Shown in pieces: positions 53,689 through 62,731 of a stretch of 64,000 nt of DNA; position 1 is the stretch's first letter, and every line of letters begins with the position of its first letter. The notes beneath the pieces are model-generated. The model saw nothing but the letters and a program-made list of their open reading frames with translations. It had not been told where the DNA came from and did no database searches. This DNA is from an uncultured Sphingobacteriales bacterium. GTDB lineage: Bacteria; Bacteroidota; Bacteroidia; Chitinophagales; Chitinophagaceae. The stretch spans positions 124,001-188,000 of the forward strand of contig CALKHN010000013.1 of assembly GCA_937991535.1 (NCBI GenBank). The letters run 5' to 3'. Made by a program: the position numbers and the translations under genes.

Positions 53689-54111
53689 ATGAACAACAGC
53701 ATCATGAACAAGGTAAACGTTCATAAGGAAATAATATTCAAAACTGCCAGGAGCGGCGGTAAAGGCGGTCAAAACGTAAACAAGGTGGAGACCATGGTGG
53801 AAGGCTATTTTGATGTTGACCGGTCGGCCCTGTTAGATGACGAACAAAAGCAACTGGTAAAGCAAAAGTTGCGCAATAAAATCACTGCTGAAGGACTTTT
53901 ACTGGTGAAATCACAGGCAGAACGCACACAACCGGGTAATAAGCATTTGGTGGTAAAAAAAATGAACGACCTCATTAATCAGTCCTTAATAAAGCCCCGC
54001 AAAAGAATAGCCAGCAAGCCTACCAAAGCCGCTAAACAAAAGCGGATTGATGAAAAGAAAATAAAGGGGCAAATAAAGGAAGGGAGGAAAAAGGTTCGAC
54101 CGGAAGATTGA
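53689..54111 (+). CDS. arfB: Alternative ribosome-rescue factor ArfB
   Basis: A 140-residue peptidyl-tRNA hydrolase that frees stalled ribosomes. The catalytic GGQ is at residues 26-28 (ARSGGKGGQNVNKVET), and the basic C-terminal tail (RKRIASKPTKAAKQKRIDEK) fits the mRNA channel. The ATG at 53689 is used; ATG 53704 is also possible. Single gene. Confidence 0.92.
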   Translation: MNNSIMNKVNVHKEIIFKTARSGGKGGQNVNKVETMVEGYFDVDRSALLDDEQKQLVKQKLRNKITAEGLLLVKSQAERTQPGNKHLVVKKMNDLINQSLIKPRKRIASKPTKAAKQKRIDEKKIKGQIKEGRKKVRPED

Positions 54112-54167
54112 GATGCCATCTGCCATTTCCTTTCCCCCATTTTTAGCATTATCTTTAAGCTACCATT

Positions 54168-54938
54168 ATGAAAGCAGGTTCCGGTTATATTTTATGCGCC
54201 CTTTTATTCCTGCTGTGCAGTTGCCAGAAAGAATTAAAAAACGATAACAGTACATTAAAGTCCAATACTGTTCACATCGTATTCCGGCCGGTTGTGAAGG
54301 GTCAGCCTTTGCTCTTCAATCAACCTTATACCAATGCTTTTGGCGAAGATTATACGGTAACCGCATTTAGGTTTTACATAAGTGCTCTATCGTTAAAAAA
54401 CAACAATACAGGTTTTCCTGTCACCAGTGAAGTGAAATACAGGCTGGCGGATGCGGCCGTTGGCAATACCCTTTCCTTCGCCATTTCCCCTGATCAAAAT
54501 ACCTTCAATGGTCTTTCATTCCAGTTGGGAGTAGATAGCATTGATAATGTAAGCGGCGCCCAGGGCGACGACCTTGACCCGGCCAGAGGCATGTTCTGGA
54601 CCTGGAACAGTGGCTATATTATGGCCAAACTCGAAGGGGCTTCGTCGTATTCAACTGTTCCCAACGGAAACTTTACCTATCATATTGGAGGGTTTAGCGG
54701 TGAAAACAAAACCATGCGTTCCATTTCAGTTTCCGTCCCGCAGGGCCGGCAGATAACACTTAAGGATAACCGCATTACCACTGTTTTTGTGAATGCCGAT
54801 ATTGACAAATGGTTCGATGGGGCACATGCTTTATCCATTGCGTCCAATGCCTTTGTGCACAGCCCTGGCTCATTGGCCGCGTCATATGCAGACAATTACG
54901 CGGGCATGTTCAGTATTGCTTCAATTACAGAAGAATGA
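54168..54938 (+). CDS. MbnP-family periplasmic lipoprotein
   Basis: A 256-residue lipoprotein (lipobox LLCSC, Cys19) with the MbnP-like beta-barrel: VHIVFRPVVKGQPLLF, then the YTVTAFRFYISALSL strand, and the conserved GMFWTWNSGYIMAKLEG with Trp144 and Trp146. In methanobactin loci MbnP binds copper after a tryptophan is oxidised to kynurenine by the di-heme enzyme MbnH. The next gene encodes a di-heme peroxidase and overlaps it by four bases, so the pair is likely conserved. Which tryptophan is modified here is not known. Confidence 0.85.
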   Translation: MKAGSGYILCALLFLLCSCQKELKNDNSTLKSNTVHIVFRPVVKGQPLLFNQPYTNAFGEDYTVTAFRFYISALSLKNNNTGFPVTSEVKYRLADAAVGNTLSFAISPDQNTFNGLSFQLGVDSIDNVSGAQGDDLDPARGMFWTWNSGYIMAKLEGASSYSTVPNGNFTYHIGGFSGENKTMRSISVSVPQGRQITLKDNRITTVFVNADIDKWFDGAHALSIASNAFVHSPGSLAASYADNYAGMFSIASITEE

Positions 54939-55978
54939 TGAGGCGCACAGTCATATCAATCCTTATCATGCTGCTTGGTGGATTTTTATTCCTGGAAGCC
55001 TGTAAAAAACAGGGGGATACCGCCACCGCGCTTATACCGCTACAGTTCACTGTTCCCGTAGGATTTCCTGATCCTGTTTATAAATTTGAAAATAACCCGC
55101 TTACGCAGCAGGGATTTCAACTGGGAAAGAAATTGTTTTTTGACGGCCGCCTTTCCAAAGACGGTAATTTTCCTTGTGCTTCCTGCCACCAGCAGTTTGC
55201 CGCGTTTGCCACTTTTGATCATCCTTTCAGCCATGGTTTTAACAACCAGTTCACCACCCGCAATGCCCCCGGCTTGTTTAATGTGGTATGGATGAAGGAA
55301 CTGCACTGGGACGGAGGCATCAATCATATAGAAGTGCAACCCCTGGCCCCTATTGTTGCTGAAAATGAAATGGCGGAAACCATAGATAATGTAATTGCCA
55401 AGCTAAAGGATGATGCTGGTTACCGGCAAATGTTCAAAACGGTTTTTGGCGATGAAGAAATCAATTCACAAAGAATGCTCAAAGCATTGACCCAGTTTGT
55501 TGCCATGCTGGTTTCGGCCGGTTCCAAATACGATAAAGTAAAAAGGGGAGAAGCTTATTTTACGGAAGCCGAGCAGTCTGGCTACGAGGTGTTCCAGGCA
55601 AAATGCACTGCCTGCCATGCAGAACCATTGTTTACCGATAATTCGTTCCGCAATACCGGTTTGCCGGTAAATGAAATATTAAAAGATATTGGCCGCATGC
55701 ATATTACGGGCAATCCTGCAGATTCGCTGAAGTTTAAAGTGCCCAGTCTCAGAAATGTATACGCCACTTTTCCTTACGGGCACGACGGTCGCTATTATTC
55801 TGTAAGCGCGGTAATAGACCATTACCGTTATGCTGTAGTGAACGGTCCTGCCACCGACCCGCTGGTAAAAAACAAAATAGCAATCAGCGATTACGAAAAA
55901 CAGGATCTGCTGGCTTTTTTGCAAACGCTCACCGACTCCGCTTTTATAGCCAATAAAAGATTTGCTCAAACGGAGTAA
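54935..55978 (+). CDS. Di-heme cytochrome c peroxidase / MauG-MbnH-like enzyme
   Basis: A 347-residue lipoprotein (LFLEAC, Cys23) with two c-type heme sites: CASCH (81-85) and CTACH (224-228). Other landmarks: KLFFDGRLSKDGNFPC, DHPFSHGFNNQFTTRNAPGLFN and PFTSLRN-like VPSLRNVYATFPYGHDG. Family members reduce peroxide or, as MauG/MbnH, oxidise protein tryptophans. ATG 54935 overlaps the MbnP gene stop; the longer frame from 54809 lies inside that gene. Context favours an MbnH role on the partner MbnP. Confidence 0.88.
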   Translation: MMRRTVISILIMLLGGFLFLEACKKQGDTATALIPLQFTVPVGFPDPVYKFENNPLTQQGFQLGKKLFFDGRLSKDGNFPCASCHQQFAAFATFDHPFSHGFNNQFTTRNAPGLFNVVWMKELHWDGGINHIEVQPLAPIVAENEMAETIDNVIAKLKDDAGYRQMFKTVFGDEEINSQRMLKALTQFVAMLVSAGSKYDKVKRGEAYFTEAEQSGYEVFQAKCTACHAEPLFTDNSFRNTGLPVNEILKDIGRMHITGNPADSLKFKVPSLRNVYATFPYGHDGRYYSVSAVIDHYRYAVVNGPATDPLVKNKIAISDYEKQDLLAFLQTLTDSAFIANKRFAQTE

Positions 55979-55984
55979 GCATGT

Positions 55985-56563
55985 TTATATTTTTACATGC
56001 GCCCAATTCTCTTTGGTTTTAATGCGGTGAATTTGCATATCGGATACGCCATATTTTTCGGCGATGAACTTGAGCGTATTTTTTTCTTTGAGCATTTTTT
56101 TTATTCCCTTCACTTTCCTGATATCAAGTTTCTCACCTTTTTTTGTTGGATTTTCTTTGCGTCTTTTCAGCGCGGCTTTCACCCTTGGATTTTTTTTGTT
56201 ATGCGCCGATACTTCATCCTGGGTAGCCCATTTCAGGTTATTGTATTTGTTGTTCTCATAATCATGGTCAAGATGAATGATAAATTTTTGCTTACCCCTG
56301 GGCTTGGGTAAAAAATGTTGCGCTACCAGGCGGTGAACCAAAGCGGTATAGTATTCCCCATTGAGTTTTTTGCGCCAAATCGGATAACTGGCCTGCCTGC
56401 TCAGCCGCAAAACGAAGCCATCTGACAGGCGCTTATTGTATTTTATTATCCTGCCATGATTGGAAATTGCGTATTTGTACCAAACAGCCCCTTTAGACTC
56501 ATGCTCGGGAAGATCTTTCCAAATTTCCTTCGGAAGCATTTTTACTGATTCTCTGATAGCCAT
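55985..56563 (-). CDS. NUMOD4-HNH homing-type endonuclease
   Basis: A 192-residue protein. An N-terminal NUMOD4 DNA-binding motif (KEIWKDLPEH to YKYAISNHGRIIKYN) is followed by an HNH nuclease core (ALVHRLVAQHFLP, then IHLDHDYENNKYNNLKWAT) and a C-terminal helix-turn-helix (LKFIAEKYGVSDMQIHRIKT). This is the build of phage and mobile free-standing homing nucleases. No intron, intein or phage genes surround it. Convergent with the di-heme gene, six bases apart. Confidence 0.88.
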   Translation of the reverse strand: MAIRESVKMLPKEIWKDLPEHESKGAVWYKYAISNHGRIIKYNKRLSDGFVLRLSRQASYPIWRKKLNGEYYTALVHRLVAQHFLPKPRGKQKFIIHLDHDYENNKYNNLKWATQDEVSAHNKKNPRVKAALKRRKENPTKKGEKLDIRKVKGIKKMLKEKNTLKFIAEKYGVSDMQIHRIKTKENWAHVKI

Positions 56564-56747
56564 TTTGTTTTATTTATGTCTGAATAAATAATTACAGGTT
56601 CAAAAAATAATAATGTTTCCAACAGGAAGCTGCCTGTAATTCATAGAAAGGGGTTAATAATTGCAAAAGGAATAAGGAGTCATCCCGAAGTTACAACATC
56701 ATCGAATATCAAAATCAATAATTACATTATTTGTTTTTATACCATTC

Positions 56748-57338
56748 TTATATCTTCAGCCCTTCAACAAGTATAATAATCATATTTTTTTCAAGTTGTT
56801 CGGCCGAAATTTTTTGCCTGGAACGATGCCATGATTCAATACCGCTTATAGCATGCAGCATAATCAATACTGCCGTTGGAGCATCAATAGCCTTGATTTC
56901 TTTTTTCCGTATTCCATCCTCTATAATAGCCGCTAACCGCTGGCGGTAGCTCTTTCGCTGAACTTTATAGTTGGATAAATAGGGCTCAGAAAGATGTCTC
57001 CACTCCCTGTCGGCCACATGCACATCTTCATAGTTGTTAACCATATGCTGTATGTGAAACCGCAGGATAGCTTTGATTTTATCAATAGAATGTTGCTTAT
57101 TAACCTCAATTTTTTCGAGGTGTTCAATAAATATATTGGCAACCCTGAAACAAATATCCTGCAGTATTTCTGCTTTGGATTGAATATGGTTGTACAGGCT
57201 GGCTGCTTCTACCCCTACATCTTCGGCCAAATCGCGCATGGAAGTTCCGGAAAATCCCTTTTCCCTGAAGAGCCTGGCTGCTTTGCTGATAATAACTTCC
57301 TTTTTTGTGCTGTTGCGCTGGGTTTTAATAGCAGGCAT
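56748..57338 (-). CDS. TetR-family transcriptional regulator
   Basis: A 196-residue repressor with the N-terminal helix-turn-helix FSGTSMRDLAEDVGVEAASLYNH (about 30-52) and an unrelated ligand-binding part ending KNMIIILVEGLKI. The gene stands alone between repeats and the HNH gene. Target and ligand cannot be read from the sequence; in Bacteroidota similar regulators often control fatty-acid or efflux genes. Confidence 0.88.
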   Translation of the reverse strand: MPAIKTQRNSTKKEVIISKAARLFREKGFSGTSMRDLAEDVGVEAASLYNHIQSKAEILQDICFRVANIFIEHLEKIEVNKQHSIDKIKAILRFHIQHMVNNYEDVHVADREWRHLSEPYLSNYKVQRKSYRQRLAAIIEDGIRKKEIKAIDAPTAVLIMLHAISGIESWHRSRQKISAEQLEKNMIIILVEGLKI

Positions 57339-57617
57339 ATAATATTTGAGATTTCTGATTTCGGATTTCTGATTTCGGATTTGCCTTTTGACTTGTAACG
57401 GTCGGTACCCGACGCAAGGAGGGTCAGACCGTGGAAGTATTGCCTGCCAGGTAAGTAATTACCAATAGCAGGCAAAATTTTCCTTCTTTCACCTCTTTCT
57501 TTTCTCCTCTAACCATCCTTCTCCTTCGATTTTCTGCATTCGGGTCTGTCTTTTGACCTGCTTCTTGCAATTTGCATTTTGGTTATTTTCGCCGGATTTC
57601 CTGCTTCGGTTTTCTCT
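57339..57617. other. Intergenic region with palindromic repeats
   Basis: Contains TTTCTGATTTCGGATTTCTG repeats (57351-57382), the GGTCGGTACC repeat and a short TGCCTGC/GCAGGCA inverted pair (about 57442-57474). No gene seen. Confidence 0.55.
57399..57435 (+). repeat. GGTCGGTACC palindromic repeat, copy 3
   Basis: CGGTCGGTACCCGACGCAAG followed by GAGGGTCAGACCGTGGA; the ends ACGGTC and GACCGT are complementary. Confidence 0.7.
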
Positions 57618-58217
57618 TTATGCCCCATCTTTCCATGCCCATAAATGCATACAGGCATAGGTACGGTAAGGCGCCCATTTTTCTGATATGCTCATTATTT
57701 GTTGCCGGAAGCTTTTTTTATCCGCTTCAACCAGTTTATACAAACGTTTCATGGCAGTTTGTATTCCCAGGTCGCCGGCCGAAAATATGTCTTCCCGCTG
57801 AAGGGCAAACATCAGCAACATTTCCGCGGTCCATCTGCCAACACCTTTTATCTGCGTTACATATGCAATTACTTCCTCATTGTCCATACCGCTGAGCTTG
57901 CTGGTTTCTATTCCCTGCTCCTCTGCAAATTTGGCTACGTTAAGTACATAGCTGGTTTTGGCTGCAGACAAACCAATGGAGCGCAAAACATCAAATGGAG
58001 TTTGGCTGATCTGCAATGCAGTGGGTTTTCTGCCTCCATATAAGCCAAGAAAGCGTTTGTAAATAACATCTCCTACTTTAACTGAAAGCTGCTGGCTCAT
58101 TATAGAAGCGCACAGGTAGATGTGAATATCCTTTCTTCTCTTTAACTGAAAAGGAGGTTGGAGTGCGAGCAGCTTCTTTAGCTTTCTGTCTTTACACAAA
58201 TGTGCCACATAATGCAT
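57618..58217 (-). CDS. DNA-3-methyladenine glycosylase (AlkA-type)
   Basis: A 199-residue HhH-GPD glycosylase that excises alkylated bases. It has SIMSQQLSVKVGDVIYKRF, the helix-hairpin-helix IKGVGRWTAEMLLMFALQRE and the catalytic aspartate region DIFSAGDLGIQTAMKRLY, then WAPYRTYACMHLW. It lies 10 bases downstream of cysS and is probably cotranscribed. Confidence 0.92.
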   Translation of the reverse strand: MHYVAHLCKDRKLKKLLALQPPFQLKRRKDIHIYLCASIMSQQLSVKVGDVIYKRFLGLYGGRKPTALQISQTPFDVLRSIGLSAAKTSYVLNVAKFAEEQGIETSKLSGMDNEEVIAYVTQIKGVGRWTAEMLLMFALQREDIFSAGDLGIQTAMKRLYKLVEADKKSFRQQIMSISEKWAPYRTYACMHLWAWKDGA

Positions 58218-58227
58218 AGTTAGCTGT

Positions 58228-59730
58228 TTAAATGATGTTCCAGCTTACATTGCCGTCTTTCTCATCTTTTAATATGATGCCCTGTTGCTGAAGTTCGTTG
58301 CGTATTTTATCCGAAGTGGCAAAATCCTTTCTTGATCTTGCTTCCTTTCTTATTTGTATCAGTAACTGTAATACGCTGTCGAGCCGGCTGTTATCGGCAG
58401 CTTTATCATCTTTCAAGCCAAAAACATCAAGCAGGTAGGTTGTAAACTGCTTTTGCAATAATTCAAATGTGGGCCGGCTGATGCTGTTAAGAGGGATCTG
58501 GCCTCCTTTAAAAGAATTGATCAGCGGCACCAGTTCAAACATATTAGCCAGCACTTTCGCTGTATTGAAATCATCGTTCATGGAAACATCAAAATCAGCG
58601 ATCAGTTCGCGGCAACGGCTATCCGTTTCAGCATCGGCAGCGTTCGGTTGAAGTGTGGACGCCTGTGGTTGTAAGTTCCCAAGATTTTCATATGCTTCCC
58701 ACAGCCTTTTCAATCCTTTTTCTGCAGCCTGCAAAGCTTCATTGCTAAAATCGAGCGTACTCCTGTAATGCGTTTGCAGCATAAAAAAACGTACCGTCAC
58801 AGGCGAATAGGCCTTCTCAAGCAGCGGGTGATTGCCCGTAAATAACTCGCCGGGAAGAAAACCATTGCCTGCGCTTTTACTCATTCTTGCACCATTAACT
58901 GTAAGCATATTGGTATGAATCCAGTAATTGGCCGGGCCTACATTATAGCAGGCCTGCGATTGTGCAATTTCGTTGGTATGATGTGTTGCCGCAAGATCCA
59001 TTCCTCCGCCATGAATATCGAATTGTTTGCCGAGATATTTTTCACTCATTGCTGAGCACTCTATATGCCAGCCCGGAAAACCCATGCCCCAGGGCGAGGG
59101 CCATTGCATTAAATGCTCCGGCTTTGCTTTGATCCATAATGCAAAATCAAGCCGTCCCTTTTTTTCATCCTGCCCGCTTAGTTCACGTGTGCCTTCCAAC
59201 AGATCTTCCAGTTTCCTGTTGGTTAAAATACCATACGGCTTTTCCTTATTGTATTTTTCCACATCAAAATACACGGTACCATCAACTACATAAGCATAGC
59301 CGTTATTGAGGATGTGCTTCACCATTTCAATTTGTTCGGAAATATGCCCTGTTGCTGTAGGCTCAATAGTGGGTGGAAGGTTGTTAAACAATTCCATCAC
59401 CTTATGAAAGCCCAGGGTATATTTTTGAACAATTTCCATAGGCTCCAGTGCTTCGAGCCGCGCCTTTTTTGAAAACTTATCATCGCCTTCATCCCTATCG
59501 CCCTCCAGGTGCCCGGCATCTGTTATATTGCGTACATATCTTACTTTGTAACCAAGATATTTTAAGTAGCGGTAAATGATGTCAAATGAAATGAAGGTGC
59601 GGCAGTTCCCAAGATGTACATCGCTGTAAACCGTAGGGCCGCATACATACATGCCCACGTGCCCTGGTGTAATGGGAGAAAACACTTCTTTTTGCCTGGT
59701 CAATGAATTGTAAACCTTCAGTTCTGCCAT
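58228..59730 (-). CDS. cysS: Cysteine-tRNA ligase
   Basis: A 500-residue class I synthetase. The HIGH-like motif is in CGPTVYSDVHLGNCRTFISF and the KMSKS motif in NGARMSKSAGNGFLPG; zinc ligands include the first CGP cysteine and the HIECSAMSEKYLG / HHTNEIAQSQ regions. The N-terminal MAELKVYNSLTRQKEVFSPI is standard. A TATATTTG -7-like box (minus strand, 59768-59761) lies about 30 bases upstream. Confidence 0.97.
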   Translation of the reverse strand: MAELKVYNSLTRQKEVFSPITPGHVGMYVCGPTVYSDVHLGNCRTFISFDIIYRYLKYLGYKVRYVRNITDAGHLEGDRDEGDDKFSKKARLEALEPMEIVQKYTLGFHKVMELFNNLPPTIEPTATGHISEQIEMVKHILNNGYAYVVDGTVYFDVEKYNKEKPYGILTNRKLEDLLEGTRELSGQDEKKGRLDFALWIKAKPEHLMQWPSPWGMGFPGWHIECSAMSEKYLGKQFDIHGGGMDLAATHHTNEIAQSQACYNVGPANYWIHTNMLTVNGARMSKSAGNGFLPGELFTGNHPLLEKAYSPVTVRFFMLQTHYRSTLDFSNEALQAAEKGLKRLWEAYENLGNLQPQASTLQPNAADAETDSRCRELIADFDVSMNDDFNTAKVLANMFELVPLINSFKGGQIPLNSISRPTFELLQKQFTTYLLDVFGLKDDKAADNSRLDSVLQLLIQIRKEARSRKDFATSDKIRNELQQQGIILKDEKDGNVSWNII

Positions 59731-59760
59731 AGCCTGGTTTAATATGGTGTATGTTTATTG

Positions 59761-59768
59761 CAAATATA
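59761..59768 (-). promoter_or_regulatory. Candidate -7 box of cysS
   Basis: Minus strand TATATTTG, exact to TAnnTTTG, 31-38 bases before the cysS start; no clear -33 box. Confidence 0.4.
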
Positions 59769-59821
59769 AATGGAATAATATTTCAGCGTTAATTCATATT
59801 AAAACTACGGGATGCTGTTCC

Positions 59822-60970
59822 TTATTTACCCGAAAGCCGAACATCTGCTACCACGGGTATATGATCTGATAGTATGATGGGGACCCTTGTGCACTGCTCC
59901 ACACTAAAGTGCGGATCCGCAAAAATATAATCAATCCTGATGGAAGGCAACTGCCGCATAAAATTGGAAGAAAAGCTATAGTAGGTTTGACCTAAACCAA
60001 ACCCTTTGGCTATGAATGCATCCCGTTTTTTACCTTTTACAGAGAAGTAAGCATAGGATCCCGGCACATCATTCAAATCTCCGCAGAAAATTTCAGGATA
60101 TGCACTTTCATCCAGTTGTCTGCGTATAAGATCGGTTTGTATTCCCCGCATCTTAAAAGCAGCGCGCATTTTCCGCACAATGTTTCTTGAGGCATCAATT
60201 CTTTCGCCGGCGTCGTTCCTGATCTTAGAAAGGTCGCTGTAATCCTCCGGCATAAAGCGGTAGGATTGCAAGTGGCCCGTGAAAATCCTTATGGTATCAT
60301 TGAGGCACACAACATCAACACTCAGCAGGCTTTCCACATTGTCACCCGCATTTTGCGGCATAACAGTTCTCGAGGAGCCGATGACTGGACATTTTGAAAA
60401 AATAGCTGTGCCGCTGCGATTGTCTTTATATCTTTCAAAATCACCGGGGAAATGATAATACCGGTACCCCATGTTTCTCAGAAGCGACAGGTTGTTGAAC
60501 CATTTAACGCCTTCAATACTATAAAATTCCTGGATGGCTATTACATCGGGATCGTAATCGTGTATAACACCTAATATGCTATCCCGGTGAGCGATCCGCG
60601 TTTCTTTGTTTTTAATATGCTCAGCCGGAAAAAATCCCTTGATATTCCAGGTCATTATCCGCAAAGTACCTGCCTCTTTTTTTGTCTTATCGAATGCGTT
60701 CAGGGGGTGAAAGGCAAAAACCGCAGCAATATTGTTCCAGCCCAGCAATAAAGCAATTATACCGGGCCAGCTCCACCGCGACCTTATAAATAACCAGCCT
60801 GTTAAAAAAAAACACAATGCAATAAACAGGTAGGGAAAAGCGAGGCCTAAAAAGCCAAATATCCACCAGGTAGCCGGATTCAGGAAAGGCGACAGGCAGG
60901 AGGCAAGAAAAAAAATGATAACAACAATATAAATGATAAGTAAAAAGCGCCTGATGAATTTACGAAACAT
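59822..60970 (-). CDS. Membrane-anchored endonuclease/exonuclease/phosphatase-family protein
   Basis: A 382-residue protein. Two to three N-terminal helices (FLLIIYIVVIIFFLASCL, WIFGFLGLAFPYLFIALCFF) are followed by an EEP domain with RIMTWNIKG, VIAIQEFYSIEG, FCGDLNDVPGSYAYF and the terminal SDHIPVVADV. The fold covers nucleases and lipid or inositol phosphatases; the membrane anchor makes a surface or periplasmic phosphodiesterase role possible. It starts ten bases downstream of the first rhomboid, suggesting an operon. Confidence 0.9.
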   Translation of the reverse strand: MFRKFIRRFLLIIYIVVIIFFLASCLSPFLNPATWWIFGFLGLAFPYLFIALCFFLTGWLFIRSRWSWPGIIALLLGWNNIAAVFAFHPLNAFDKTKKEAGTLRIMTWNIKGFFPAEHIKNKETRIAHRDSILGVIHDYDPDVIAIQEFYSIEGVKWFNNLSLLRNMGYRYYHFPGDFERYKDNRSGTAIFSKCPVIGSSRTVMPQNAGDNVESLLSVDVVCLNDTIRIFTGHLQSYRFMPEDYSDLSKIRNDAGERIDASRNIVRKMRAAFKMRGIQTDLIRRQLDESAYPEIFCGDLNDVPGSYAYFSVKGKKRDAFIAKGFGLGQTYYSFSSNFMRQLPSIRIDYIFADPHFSVEQCTRVPIILSDHIPVVADVRLSGK

Positions 60971-60979
60971 GCAGTAAAA

Positions 60980-61903
60980 TTATATATCTTCCTCGCTTAC
61001 CCGGCGTAATATCTCCTTCTCATCGAATGAAAGACTGCGATACCCGGTTTGGTTGATTTTATCTAAGATTTCATCAATTCGTTGCTGGTTCAGATTGGGT
61101 TTCTTTTTATAGGGTGGCTTTCCGTGCGTATCATAAAATATTTTGCGCCTGGCCGACGCTGGTTCAGGTTCCTTGTCGGGATTAAATAAATCGAAAAACC
61201 AGTCGTAAACATTATTCATCCATTGGCCCATATCCTGCCCCCGGTTGAGCCGGTTTACGAATACAAAACCCATTGCCGCACCCGCCATTTCGGCTCCATA
61301 AGCGGCAGGGTTACCAAAGGAATTTCCGGCAAAATTAATGATTACGTAGATCAACGTTAATATCCACAATGGAATACCTCCATTTAGCATGGGGAAAATT
61401 CGATATTTCGGAGCGGCAACGGTAGCCGCAACCGCAATAGCCATAACACAGGCATTGGCCCCGGCCAATGCCATATTTGAAGCATTAGATGCAAGCGAAG
61501 GAATTAAATTACTACATAAAATATAGACTAAAGCACCCGCAAGTCCGCCGTAAATATAGAGTGGCGCTAATTTCCGGCTTCCAAAAAAACTTTGAACAAT
61601 AAATCCAAAAGCCCATAACCAAAGCATATTGGCAATAAGACTCCATATATCAACATGGGAAAACATGAATGTAATTACTGTCCATGGACGGGTGATCAAT
61701 TTGCCTGTATCGGCCGGCAATATGAACCAGGCTACCACATCGGACTGGTACCGTGCAAGATCAATATCAGAAAGCTGGTAAATAGAACGGATGAAGAAAA
61801 GAACGGCGGTAACCAGTATATTAAGAATAATAATCCGCACCAATGCATCATTGTCCGCACCAAAAAAAACCTTTTTTGTTTTTGTTTGTTCAAGCACCCC
61901 CAT
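60980..61903 (-). CDS. Rhomboid-like protein without catalytic residues
   Basis: A 307-residue rhomboid-fold membrane protein. The helices are clear (ITRPWTVITFMFSHVDIWSL, NMLWLWAFGFIVQSFFG, GGLAGALVYILC), but the serine motif GxSG reads GANA at 148-151, with Asn150 at the serine position, and the catalytic histidine motif AHxxG reads AEMAG with Glu205. The HxxxN helper histidine is also missing. It should be proteolytically dead, perhaps a regulatory or scaffold form. A charged tail of about 90 residues follows. The next upstream gene is an intact rhomboid. Confidence 0.88.
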   Translation of the reverse strand: MGVLEQTKTKKVFFGADNDALVRIIILNILVTAVLFFIRSIYQLSDIDLARYQSDVVAWFILPADTGKLITRPWTVITFMFSHVDIWSLIANMLWLWAFGFIVQSFFGSRKLAPLYIYGGLAGALVYILCSNLIPSLASNASNMALAGANACVMAIAVAATVAAPKYRIFPMLNGGIPLWILTLIYVIINFAGNSFGNPAAYGAEMAGAAMGFVFVNRLNRGQDMGQWMNNVYDWFFDLFNPDKEPEPASARRKIFYDTHGKPPYKKKPNLNQQRIDEILDKINQTGYRSLSFDEKEILRRVSEEDI

Positions 61904-61942
61904 ACTTAAAAATTTATACTTAAACGTAACACCGTAAAATTA

Positions 61943-62647
61943 CTAATAAAATTTTCTGCGCTTTGTTTTATTCCAGTACAATACCAGCAAAAAGCCTACC
62001 AGAGCCCCACCCAGGTGCGCCCAATGGGCTACATTATCGCCGGCAGAATTGCGAACACCCAAAAAGAATTCCATAGCCGCATACATCAACACAAACCATT
62101 TGGCTTTAATGGGTATAAAAAAGTATAAATAGATAAGGCTGTTGGGAAAGAGATAGCCGAACGCGGCAAGACAGCCAAAGATAGCACCGGAAGCACCAAC
62201 AGTAGCGGTATTGATCTTAAAATTGGGTGAGTACAAAAGGTCGGCCTGCTGATCCGGAGACAAAGAATTAAAAAGCTCCATGATGGGTACGTTTTCAAAA
62301 TACAAAACGCCCAAATGCAATAACCCTGCTCCTAAACCACAGGCCATATAAAAAATCAGAAATCTTTTTGCGCCCCAGTAGTTTTCCAATACGTTACCAA
62401 ACATCCACAACGCAAACATATTAAAGAAAATATGACCAAAACTTCCATGCATGAAAAGGTGTGTTACCAATTGATGCGGCCGGAAATAAACCGAATGCAC
62501 GTCATGCAGTGCAAAAAGATTTTCAAGTGAAACCATTCCGGTTTGCTGAAAAGTTACCTGCGCCAAAAAAACCAATCCGTTGATAATCAGTAAATTTTTT
62601 ACAACCATTGGCAATACCTGGAAGCCACCCGGACGAAATTCTGTCAT
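61943..62647 (-). CDS. Rhomboid family intramembrane serine protease
   Basis: A 234-residue protease with six to seven helices. Catalytic parts intact: HGSFGHIFFNMFALWMFG (His72, Asn76), GASGAIFG (Ser153) and AHWAHLGGALVGF (His211). Cleaves membrane-protein substrates within the bilayer; substrates unknown. It lies 39 bases upstream of the catalytically dead paralogue and in the same direction, so both are probably expressed together. Confidence 0.93.
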   Translation of the reverse strand: MTEFRPGGFQVLPMVVKNLLIINGLVFLAQVTFQQTGMVSLENLFALHDVHSVYFRPHQLVTHLFMHGSFGHIFFNMFALWMFGNVLENYWGAKRFLIFYMACGLGAGLLHLGVLYFENVPIMELFNSLSPDQQADLLYSPNFKINTATVGASGAIFGCLAAFGYLFPNSLIYLYFFIPIKAKWFVLMYAAMEFFLGVRNSAGDNVAHWAHLGGALVGFLLVLYWNKTKRRKFY

Positions 62648-62731
62648 AATTATTCAATTGATTACGATGCGAAAATAAACCATGGCTGATAATAAACCTT
62701 ATAGTATGGCCGGATGCCTTAAGCTATAACA

